A DNA stretch of 64,000 nucleotides, taken from Moringa oleifera (Eukaryota; Streptophyta; Magnoliopsida; Brassicales; Moringaceae). Made by a program: the position numbers and the translations under genes. Within the stretch, counting starts at the first letter, position 1, and the number at the start of each line of letters is the position of its first letter. Shown piece by piece: positions 33,969 to 44,473 of the stretch. The notes beneath the pieces are model-generated. The model was not told where the DNA came from. It did no database searches and saw only the letters and a program-made list of their open reading frames with translations. The stretch covers positions 3,849,001-3,913,000 of the forward strand of contig JAJFZO010000191.1 of NCBI GenBank assembly GCA_021397835.1, written 5' to 3'.

Positions 33969-35422
33969 ATGGGAGTGGATTACTACAACGTACTGAGAGT
34001 GAACAGGAAGGCTAGCGAGGAGGACTTGAAGAAATCGTACAAGAGGCTGGCCATGAGGTGGCACCCTGACAAGAATCCGGTCAACAAGAAGGAAGCCGAG
34101 TCCAAGTTCAAGCAGATCTCGGAGGCCTACGATGTCCTCAGCGACCCCCACAAGCGACAGATCTACGATCTCTATGGGGAGGAAGGTCTCAAGTCCGCTG
34201 AATTTCCCCCAGCCGGAGGTGCTTCGGACTTCCCGTTCAACCCCCGGGATGCAGATGATATATTTGCCGAGTTCTTCGGTGGATCCGGGCAGAGCTTTTA
34301 TGGCAATAGCAATAATGTTGAGACTGGGAATCAGACAAACCGGAAGCCCCCGCCCATAGAGAGCAAGCTTGCTTGCAGTTTGGAGGAGCTTTACAAAGGG
34401 GGCAAAAGGAAAATGCGCATTTCCCGTTTCGTTCCTGATGAATTTGGGTAACTTCACTTGGCTTCTCTTTATTCTAAAAACATTTAAAATCTTGTGAATA
34501 CCACTTATTTATTTATTTTAAAATTATATTGCATGCCTTGATTTCAGTTCCTGCTCCTTGAAAGCAAAAGGTAATTATTTTTGAAAGAACTTTGCTACTA
34601 TCTATAGCTAAGATTTGGTTGACAGGCATTCATGTGAATAGAATGGTCTGCAAGAACTTGCAGGAAAAGGAAATTTTGATACTTTGATAAATAAATGTAT
34701 ACATGTTAGGGATGCGATGACTGAGTCCCCTGAACTTCAAGTTTGTTTTGGCCCTGCAAAGGTATCATGTTTATAGAAAAACCACATAGTTTAGATCAGT
34801 TTAGGATTATATTGTGCCAAATTTTTTTGTTTTCAGAGAAATACGGAGTGCTTGCTATTAGAATCTTATTGTGCTGACTTGGATTGATTTCTTTGCTGTT
34901 GAATGTCACTTTTTTTCCTTTGTGGTGGTTCTTCTGTTTCCTTTTGGTTTGATATAAAAGTATCTTCCTTGCAGCAAGCCAAAGACTGTTGAAGAAATCT
35001 TGAAGATAGATATCAAACCAGGTTGGAAGAAAGGCACTAAAATCACTTTTCCTGAGAAAGGCAACCAAGAACCTGGCATCACTCCAGCTGATCTAATTTT
35101 TGTGGTGGATGAGAAACCTCATGCTGCTTTCAAAAGGGATGGGAATGACTTGATTCTTAATCAGAAAATCTCGCTTCTGGAGGCTCTAACAGGGCAGACC
35201 CTTAACTTGACAACATTGGATGGAAGGAGTCTCATGATCCCAGTGCTAGATATTGTCAAACCCGGTTATGAATTGGTCATCCCAGATGAAGGAATGCCCA
35301 TCTCGAAAGATCCAAGAAAGAAAGGAAACCTCAAAGTCAAGTTTGAAGTCGTGTTTCCATCGAGACTTACTGCAGAGCAGAAGACAGATCTGAAGAGAGT
35401 GCTCGGTGGAGCTGATAACTAG
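33969..35422 (+). CDS. Class II (type B) DnaJ/Hsp40 co-chaperone
   Basis: Two exons, 33969-34447 and 34975-35422, give 308 residues. The J domain occupies residues 1-70 ([20 protein letters not shown]) with the HPD motif at 32-34, needed to stimulate Hsp70 ATPase. A short Gly/Phe-type linker follows ([12 protein letters not shown]). Next come the DnaJ C-terminal peptide-binding domains ([59 protein letters not shown]). There is no zinc-finger region, so it is Sis1/DnaJB-type, usually cytosolic. The frame continues upstream to an ATG at 33807 that would add 54 residues including a hydrophobic stretch. The start at 33969 matches the family N-terminus. Arabidopsis At1g59725 occupies the same position. 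Confidence 0.92.
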
Positions 35423-36396
35423 TTTTTGAATAAAAGCGCCTCTTTAACACTGATTGATGACATTAAGTTAATCCAGTGTACATATTTACATAAGTTTTCC
35501 ACTATTAAGGAAGGAGCTTGTGCATGGTAGGAAGGGTTTCAAAAAGTCTGCAGCTGCCGAAAAACTTTGGCCTTCTAATTCAATTCTGTATATTATTAAT
35601 TTCATGTTAGTACTCTGGTATGAAGCTAAAACCCGTAACTGGTTTGTGTTATTGCATTATGGAGAATCCAACTTTGATTTATTGACTGAATTTCTAATAA
35701 ACCTTAGTCTCTCTCTCTCTGTCTCTCTCTCACTCTCTCTCTGTCTGTTTTCAATCAGATCGCTCTTATGTTTAATGTTCATTTCCTTACTTTCATGCAG
35801 TTCTTTATCTGAAATCTAATATGAAATCACTCAGAATTATCTGAAATCTGATGGCTTTTTCTGAAGACCTTGATGTAAGAGTTGGTGATGAGAGCTCGGT
35901 CCTTCTGCAGTCAATTTCCATACCTTCTGGCGTTTATTTTATATTAACTTCATTTTGGATACGTCTTAGGATTTGATTTGATTTGCAGAGGACTATGACC
36001 CAGCTCATAGCCTGAGCACACCCAGGGTTGGCAAATCAAATCATGCCTTGAGCTGGGGAAGGTTCTTGGCAAATAAAGTGGACATGAAAAGAGACAATAA
36101 ACAGCTCAGCAGCTGCATCAATGGAGACTAAAGAGATGCAATTTTATTTAGCTTTGGCATAGTGATGATCTTACATCCTCACTTAACAAAAGAAGCATCA
36201 GTTTCAGACAGTAAAACTGCTGTTTTCACTGCAAAACCTATGGAAAGGGTGGAAATTATATCTGAAGTAACACTTTGGACTCTAAAAAGAACAGAAAAAA
36301 AAACACTCTGAAGAAAAAAAAAACTGGAAACAAAATAACCCAATTGCTCAGTTGCTTGCTTGTGGTGGTCATAGTCTCTGTCTGCTTTGCTTGTGA
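35423..36396. other. Spacer between convergent DnaJ and thioredoxin genes
   Basis: Contains the 3' UTRs, a long imperfect (CT)n tract at about 35707-35748 and a pair of interleaved inverted repeats at 35973-36057. No coding sequence seen. Confidence 0.55.
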
Positions 36397-37009
36397 TCAT
36401 GAGTTGTTGATTCTGGTCCTGTGCTTCTCAATCTTCCTCTCTAATTCATTCCCCATGGCTCCCACGATCCTGTCCACCTCCTTGCCTTTCTTGATCAGAA
36501 CACAAGTAGGCATTGCATCAACCTCGAACTCCTCAGCCACCTCCTGTTCTCATTCACATATATTCCGTCATGATCAACCAGAGAAAACAGAGAAGAAAAC
36601 CGGAGAAAATCACAAATCATGAACTAAAGCAGAAGAAGTATCACCATTAACACGTCCACGTCAATCTTGATGAACCCCACGTCTGTGTACTTAGCAGCAA
36701 ACTGTTTGATTGTCGGTTCCATTAGTTTGCAAGGACCGCACCAGGTAGCCGTGAAATCAATCACCATCTCCAGCACCAAACAAGGCAAAATCATCAAGAC
36801 ACTCAACACCATAACAGAGCACAAACCAAAAGATTAGAGTACAAAGGAAGTTAATGACTCTGAGCTTTAAAGTTTACCAGTTTATCGCTCTCCCTCGAGG
36901 CATCAAAGTGAGCTTTCCATAGCTTCTTGGATGAAATCTCCATAACCTGACATGTTTTCCGCTGTGTTGATCTATTAGATTCTTTCATGGAGGAAATGTC
37001 AGCTCCCAT
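36397..37009 (-). CDS. Thioredoxin h, subgroup II (TRX h2/h7-like)
   Basis: Three minus-strand exons, 37009-36878, 36767-36645 and 36540-36397, give 132 residues. The active site WCGPC is intact, with Cys54 and Cys57 in IDFTATWCGPCKLMEP. Typical thioredoxin features follow (AAKYTDVGFIKIDVD, the cis-proline loop DAMPTCVLIKKGK, GAMGNELERKIEKH). An N-terminal extension of about 35 residues begins MGADISSMK, with Gly2 and Ser6 fitting N-myristoylation as known for subgroup II members. The protein reduces disulfides using NADPH-thioredoxin reductase or glutathione. Membrane association is inferred. The exon-1 and exon-3 frames have no family hits other than this join, which restores the full fold. 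Position matches TRX h7 (At1g59730) next to DnaJ. Confidence 0.9.
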
Positions 37010-37121
37010 CTTCTTCTTTCTCTTCCGAGGTAGCTATTACCAAAGCTGATGATGCTCTATGAGTAGTATGACAGCCAGAACAGGAGCTCTTGCTTGAACC
37101 TTCGGACAGGGAGGGAAGCCC

Positions 37122-37128
37122 TTATATA
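37122..37128 (-). promoter_or_regulatory. TATA box of the thioredoxin h gene
   Basis: TATATAAG on the minus strand, about 115 bases upstream of the start codon. Confidence 0.55.
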
Positions 37129-37129
37129 G

Positions 37130-39005
37130 GTTTGAGAGACACATTTCTATAATGTTTTATGAGAGAATAAGATTCCTTCATATGACTTTTATTTGTCAGA
37201 AGAAATAAAAAAGAAAGAAAAATTTGGATTTTCTATGTCCGTTGAGAGCAAATGAAGAAGATTTGAAGCATAAGAAAAAAAGGGTGGGCTTGAAGCTGGC
37301 CTGTAGTAAAGCAATGTTGTTTATCTTGTATAATACAGATTCTTATTAATTAGACTAAGTAATATCATATCATATTTAATTACGGCGAATCTAAGTTGGG
37401 AAGACAACTACTAACTCAAAGGAATCATGGAATAAAATGCGGTACAGATAATCAAAGTTTGTAAATCGCAGCTGGTAACGTGAGTAATCGAGAAACCTAA
37501 ATTGATAGAGAAGGGTATAATGGAAGTTGTTGGCATTACAATCGAAGAATATGTTCAATCAATCAATTTTTAATCGCGTTTACATACAATTGTCAACGTG
37601 AGATAGAATTGAAAAGGGCACAAGTAAATGTTCATGTTCTCGAATCATGAATGCACTAAGATTAGTACGGCTTGCTGGTAGCATATGTCATTGTAAGATT
37701 TACCAAAGAGGATAAATTTTTTTTATTGATCTGAATTGGTATTCAGTTTTTTTCATCTTCTCAAAATGTCAGTACAGTTCATGTCAATAAAAGATCAGAA
37801 CAGTTAACGTAAAACAAAGAGATGAAAGCTGTGAGATGCTTAGACAAATTTAAGAGCAACTTGGGCAATGGTCCACCATGAACTGAGCTTGATGTTACAT
37901 TTCATTAGGCATGGCTTGGTGCGTCACCCACTTGCAGCCTCTATATTCCTTACGGTACAATACCAGACATTGATTAGGAGTGGACCTAATGGTCTGGTTC
38001 TGGGAAGGAAGGAAGTAGTCAAATATGGAAGACATGCTTATTCGAGTTCCTGCATCCTCAAAGGTATTCTAATGCACACTTCTTTTTTTATTCTCTGTTT
38101 ACGTTATATTATGCTATGGATGCCTGAAGAGGCCATAAAGCAAGCAAGATGAACCACAGCTTTATTCCTTGACCAAATTGACTTTATAATTTTTGGGCAT
38201 TTGGTCAGTTTCTGCCACCCAAGATGGCAAGTGCAGCATTGTTCAGAGTTCCACAGCTTTATCTAACTATAGCCTTTACTTTCCTCATTGAAATACTTGG
38301 TTTTTGTCATGTCTTTCTAGGCAAAAACAAGGGAAAAGGAGAATCCAAATTCGGTGTTTCATTCTCTGCTCTAGAAGAGACTCTAGAGGTCATTGATCAC
38401 AAGTGCTGGCTGCCGCCAATACCCGTCAGCATGACACACTGCCCATGACCTGAATGGTACTGCAGAATCAACAGCTGGAAAATGGGGATTCAGAGGATGC
38501 TAATGCCTTGTCAGTCCAAATAGCAAAATGGTATTCCATAGTTACTACATCAATGAAGAAAATAATTTCATGGCAAACATCTTTCAAAAGATCCATCCAA
38601 CTTGTTGAAAGTAACCCTGGAACCCCTTTCTGATGTAAACTCGGCCTGACGGCATTCTGATCATCCCTGAAAGATTCTTCAGATGCTATATATTACCCCC
38701 TGCTTCCATCAACACTGACCATGACCAGACAATTGAAAAAAATTCAATCCTAGCATGGGAGCAAAATGACCTCCTATGGTCATATCAAACAGAGAATAAG
38801 GCTAAATACTTCTTATGAATGTTTTCTTTTTGATAAAAATCCTCCACTGAAAACGCTACAAAAAGAAAAGGGGTGTCCTGGATGGTTAAAACATCAACCC
38901 ACATTTCAAGAAAATGTTTTCATGGAAATCAAAAAGACATATTCACCACCCACCTAAAAAGCTAACTTTCCAGACACCCTATAGAATATCTAATTAGTAA
39001 CTAAG
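37130..39005. other. Intergenic region between thioredoxin h and caprin-like genes
   Basis: Open frames at 37868-38152 and 38224-38448 were inspected and show no family resemblance. The part next to 39005 is probably 3' UTR of the caprin-like gene. Confidence 0.5.
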
Positions 39006-42000
39006 TCAAGAAGCCACACCAACATCAGCTGAGGCACGATTGTTGTACGGGTAACCACCACCACCCCTGCCACCTCTTCCCCTATTGTTATAGTAGTTCC
39101 TTTGATAGTAGTTCCCAGGCTGATCATAATATTGGTTGCGACCATTCTGATAGGGTCCACCTCCCCTGCCACCACTCCGACCTCCACGTCCATTAGAATA
39201 ACCCCTACGGCCACCACCACCACGTCCACCTCTTTGGTTTTGGAAGGGTCGTCGAGGAACATATTGTTGCTCCTTAGATTCCATCTCTCTCTGATTATAC
39301 TCAACTTCTTCCAATGGTTTCACTTGTTCTTGCTGAGTGGAGACAATCTCCGAAGGATTTTGAGTCTTTGGTTCTTCCTGCAAAGCAGAATGCTCCCATG
39401 TTCAGTCACAAAAAAGGAAAAAGAAAAAAGAAGAGAAACCATGTAGAAAGGGAAGAATATAATGTACTAAGAAAATTCAATCACCTTCTGATATTCCTCT
39501 GCAGGAATAGATTGATTATCACCAGCTTCCGGTTCTTGAAAACTTGACACATCACCAGCTTCATGTTCTTCAAAATTTGATGCATCTTCCTGCAGAAATC
39601 AAAAGTAGAAATCTAGAGAGTGAGAACTTCAAAAACATGATCCAAGACATCTTCTTCAGCTCATAAATAAACTGTTCCCAAACCAGAAAAGAGACAGAGC
39701 ATAGAACATCCAACACATACACCATCAAGAAACGAAAAACCATTCACGTCAAGCAGTTCCTAGGTCCAATCAACTCTTTTCTAACCCGTCGCAGTGGGTC
39801 AAAATAGAAACAACAAGCACAACAGCCTTATAATCCAATAAGGATACTCCCCAAAGGTGAAGAGAAGGGAAAAGGAGCAGCAGGAAAAAAAAAAAAAAAG
39901 AACTACACTCTCCTCAATTCCTCTCAATTTATCTTCCATTTAAAAGTCCCACTAAATTTATTCAGAATAAATCTGGTAATTGCTTGACAAAGCAAAATTC
40001 AGACCCACCTCTTCTGCTTTCTGGATCTTATTGACTATTTTCCACCTACTGGGATGCTCTAGTTTCATATTCTATTCTATTTGTCTATTTTAAGCCCAAA
40101 ACATAGAGTCTAACCATTCTAGTTCTTTCTTCCTCTGTATTCTGCTTTATAATCGATAGAATATTTATATCACATTCTTAAGGTTCAAATGATTTACAAA
40201 ACATAGCAAATTGAGGCCTACAGTTCAAAAATTAATAAACAATTAACACTAAATTAGATAAACTTTCATTCATGTCAATGAGCTATCATAGCACCCTCAA
40301 ATGCCACATGGACCTCATATTATCTGCAGGTAAATATCGAGGCCATCCACACCTCAAAACCAACCAAAGAAAAGGATCATAAAGCAGAGAATTTCTCTTA
40401 AAACCAAGGGTGCAAAAAACTTGATATCAGGTGAGCAGGTTATTCAAGCTTAGCTCAAACCGACTAGAGATATCACAGCTAGAATTCAATTGGGCTGCTG
40501 CTTAAGAGCAGTTGCTAAAGCTCAGCTGCATTGAGCACTTTAACAAATTTTCTGACATGTAACACGTGTAAAGTGCTTATTTGTTGAACAAATTACTTCC
40601 ACCTGGAACACCATTTAATGGGTGCCAGTACTTTTACTAAAAACAGAAAACTCGCTTGCATGACTAGAACTGAACAGTCTTTACATAAAGTATGAGCCAA
40701 ATTCATATTGACTACAGTTAGAATCCTGAAAAACTACTGTGAAAAGTTCAATAAATCATTAACATCTGCAGTGGCTGGTAACCAGTATAATTGGAAGTTT
40801 ATATGGAGGATGGGGATCCCACACAACGTATCCTTCTTCATATAGGAAGTGTTGCATGACAAAATCTATTGACAATCTGAATAAGAAAGGACTCAGACTT
40901 CTGACCAGATGTTCCTTGTGCAAGAGCAGTGAAGAATCTCCCACAACATCTTCCTGGAATGTCCCTGGTCAGGGCAACTGTGGAAATCTGCTCTACAATT
41001 GCTGGGTTTGGCAAGGGCAACTATGGGTTCAGTTAAACTGGGACTGATGGTATGGAAGGAACTGTATAGGAATAAGGACAAAAGGCAGGCAGTTGGGAAA
41101 ATTCTTTTTTTTTTTTTTTTTGTTTATTTTGTGGATCGTTTGGAGGGAAAGGGACAACAGGATTTTTGAAGGAAGTGAAACATCTATGGTTATTTCTAGG
41201 GACCATTGGTTGTATTTTTTGTATATGTGGGAAAAGGATAGTTTTTGTGCAAATGTAATGAAGATAGTTGACATCATAGAGTTCCTTATTACCAATTCTA
41301 ACTAACTATATTTGTGATTGGGTGCACAACCTTGGTGCTCTGAATAGACTACATGATCTTGTTTCTGTTAAAAAAAAAAATTTCTTGAAAAGCCTGCCGT
41401 GACTCTCTTTAGTTCTAAGTATCAGCACATTTAAAATTCTTCTTTCTTTCACAAAACAGTAAAATGGTCAGTCAGGACCAGCCGGTTTTTTATTTTCTAA
41501 GAACTACAGATAATATATGGTTTCACTATGTACCCAAATCTCAATATTCACTATTTTATGATGTAATGTTTAATCCATCACTGTTTAAAGATTTCCTTTG
41601 CCTATGCAACCATGAGGTAAACATGCCAGAAAAGTTTCCCATTCACACTATTTCTAGTTCCTAAGAAGCTTATCGCCAGTTAGAACTTAATGCAACCAGC
41701 AGTTACTTTAACATCCAGTCACATTTGCACCTCATTTCAGAATTGGTCAAGTATTCTTCAAAACTATTCTCTTTTCTTTACAATTTTAGTAGTCCAGTCT
41801 ACTTAAGCCAAAACTTCAACTGCAGTCATAGACTTGCTGCCAACATTGAGCTAAAACTCCTCAACTAGAAATGTGTTTCGGGAAATTCAACAAAAGTTAC
41901 TTTTTAAATTCATCCCAAAGAAGAATCACACAAAAAAGAAGGAAGTTCTTAACTTTCTCCAATTCTCTTCTTGAATGAGAACACACATTGCTCTAATATA

Positions 42001-43197
42001 AATTGAAAACGCAGATTTCACAAAAGTAAATGACCATACCAATCAGCTCATGTATACAGTAGCACAATAGAAACATAGAAGTTGAACACCCTAAAACAGC
42101 ATTTCCGACCACCCTCACAGCTACCAAAATGTTGATAAACTATAACATGACAATGCAAAGAACAACATTATATCTTCACCAGAAATCGCATAGCATAAGG
42201 GAAAAACAAATGTCTCAAATCATTACCTTTTGCTGGTATTGCCCATCTGCAACTTCTGCCTGGACAGGCACCGCAACAGGCACCATGGGGCCATGCACTG
42301 GCACCTGGAAAGATGCGTAATTCCCAGCTGCAGCTGCAGCCACTTCGACCGGGGCTTTCATCTCTGGCGTGGTGGTGAAGTAATCTGAAGCCATTATCTT
42401 CTTCAATTTCTCTCGCAATCCAGCATCTACAAATCCACACAAACAAACAAGTTAACTAAATCCACAAAATGAACAAAGAAAACCCTACAAATTAAACAAG
42501 TGATGAAAAGACCACGGATATTACATGAAGCACATCCATTGGGATCAATTGGCTGATCGGAGTTAGACAGCCAGAGCTTGGCATGCTCGATACAGCGCTG
42601 CAAGGCGTTCTTGTGAGACAAACTGGAATCCACTGGCCGCGAAATCAGCAATCCGCCCAACATGGAAATCAAGTCCAAATCCCTCTCGCCAAGTAGATCC
42701 GTGGCGTCGTCGGTGACATAATCATAAGTCAAGCAGCATCCTCTCTCATGCGTCCTGGTCAACATGGTAGACGTGAAGTCACTCTGGGACTTGACATCGA
42801 AGAGTGAACCGAAATAGAGCAGGTTCAACAGATCTTCCACGGAAGAGTCGTTACTGGGTTCATTGCTTCTGGGTTGGTCTTGGATGTCATTGTCCTTATT
42901 GTCGGGGAGCGTCGTTTCATTGGAAGAGACCTGGTGGCGTTGGATGGCTAGGCTGATTTCCTCGGAGACAGCGGACGAGAGTGGCTGACGGAGCTTCTCG
43001 AGCTCTTCGATTAAGACACAGACAGCAGGCTTGGAGCGGAGGACGTCTTCTTGCTCCTTGTTTAAGGGTTTGCCTTGCGCCACGGACTCTTCCATCTGGA
43101 GGATACGGTTCAATTTCTTGCGGAGGGCGCGGAGGCGCTTGTTGATGAGGCTTAACACGGGTCCGTCCGTGACGTCCGAGGCAGCTGTGGCCGCCAT
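39006..43197 (-). CDS. Caprin-like glycine-rich (RGG) RNA-binding protein (At1g27090-like)
   Basis: Four minus-strand exons, 43197-42525, 42426-42227, 39589-39485 and 39377-39006, give 449 residues with consistent phases. Residues 15-75 form a basic coiled coil (LINKRLRALRKKLNRILQ, then GKPLNKEQEDVL) that resembles the start of the caprin dimerisation region. A helical domain follows (VEDLLNLLYFGSLFDV, NALQRCIEHAKLWL). The middle is acidic and proline-rich. The last exon is an RGG/YNN-rich tail (NQRGGRGGGGRRGYSNGRGG, NYYNNRGRGGRGGGGYPYNN), typical of RNA binding and condensate formation. The caprin link is from sequence feel and family knowledge; a role in mRNA regulation or stress granules is inferred. 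Intron 2 (39590-42226) is unusually long and hosts a LINE remnant. Confidence 0.87.
40786..41380 (+). mobile_element. 3' end of an L1-type LINE (zf-RVT domain) inside the caprin intron
   Basis: Translation of the plus strand gives the C-terminal part of a plant LINE ORF2 in three frame segments. The blocks are KFIWRMGIPHNVSFFI, DNLNKKGLRLLTRCSLCKSS, HNIFLECPWSGQLWKSALQL and ILWIVWRERDNRIFEG. This has the CxxC...H...C zinc pattern of the reverse-transcriptase zinc-binding domain. It is broken by an in-frame TAG (about 40843) and by frame changes near 40860 and 40935. The final frame stops at 41303-41305, followed 65 bases later by an A run at 41370-41380 that fits a LINE poly-A tail. The fragment is 5'-truncated and antisense to the host gene. 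No target duplication was found. Confidence 0.8.
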
Positions 43198-44473
43198 TTG
43201 AAGGATTCTGCTTCGGGTGAGCGGATTTGCTGGTAATCAGTCAGTGGCACCACCAGATAGCGGTGGCAGAGAAGAAGGAGGGTTGTGGGGGTGTTCGGTG
43301 CTTGGAAACACGAAGCGGCGCGGTGGAGGGCTTTGATTAAGAGAGCGAGGAGGCGAGTGGGGAGCGAGAGAGAGAAAATAAGAGAAGGGTGAGGTTGCGT
43401 GTGTTAACTTTAGTGCTGAGTTAAATAGAAGGGTGTGGAAAAAGCAAAAAGATGAAATTTTTTGGGTTTTTCATTTTTGTGGGTGATGGATATCTTGAAT
43501 CGGGTATTTGGGTCGGTCTCAGACTTCAGATCAGGTGGATAACGGATCTAATAAAGATAATGAGTCATAGTTTTGAATTTTTCATTACTCCCAGCACGGA
43601 TAAAATAATAATAATAATAATAATAATAAAATGAAAATACTATCCATCCGTTCTTACCAGATTTATATTTATTTCTTAGGATAGTAAAGCTTCTTTTATA
43701 CTTCTGTCATTTTTAATTTAGCACCAAATTAGAATTTCAGGAGGACCTGGATTGTATAATTAAAATGCAAGTCAATAAGAATTACCAGTTTTCTCTAATT
43801 TACTGAAACACGAAGCAAGACATCTTCATAATCATCCCTCTTAGTCGTCAAAATCTGATCCTCCTCTTTACCCATATTGATTAAAAAAAATAAACTAAAA
43901 AACAATTTCATAATGTACAATAATTCTGGGCAAGAATGTCTGCATTAATATTTACTGTGAAGTTTATTAAAACTTGAAAAATAGTTTGAGTAAAAAGAGA
44001 ATAATACAAGAGAATTTGGTAGGCAAATCAACACTGACTTAAAAGGAAAAACTGAGTTGGGAGTAAGTCACCAAATAGGCACTAACTTAATCCGTTTTCT
44101 CTTTTTCCAAACAACAGTAGGATTTGACCTCAGCTTGAGGTTGACAATTGCCTCCCTTATGCATCTTCTTCATTGCGATAATTATTTGCAATACATAAAC
44201 AAGATTTCCTACAACCTAACATATTCTAAGCTCTGTGCTTGTTCCTAAAATCAGTAAAATGCAGGATTATGCGAGGATATGACTCTCTTTGCTTCACAAA
44301 ATTTCCCTCTCCTAAAAGCTAGTAGTAACTAATCAATGAAGAATGTTTCTTCAAATTCAACCTTTAGTTGGAGCAACAAGTTACATTCCCTAAAATGGTC
44401 CGCGGTTTTGGGCATCCCCAACTGACAACAACCCTACTGGAAACTTGCTTCATCCTGCAGCTTCAATTTCTGT
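43198..44473. other. Spacer between caprin-like and AMP deaminase genes
   Basis: Contains the upstream region of the caprin-like gene and the 3' UTR of AMP deaminase. A (TAA)n microsatellite lies at about 43606-43630. No coding sequence recognised. Confidence 0.55.

Noticed and set aside
33825..34457. 210-residue minus-strand open frame over the DnaJ first exon
   Set aside because: The plus strand encodes a textbook J domain; the antisense frame has no recognisable family.
37868..38448. Two open frames downstream of the thioredoxin gene (94 and 74 residues)
   Set aside because: No similarity recognised, no splice support and ordinary intergenic composition.
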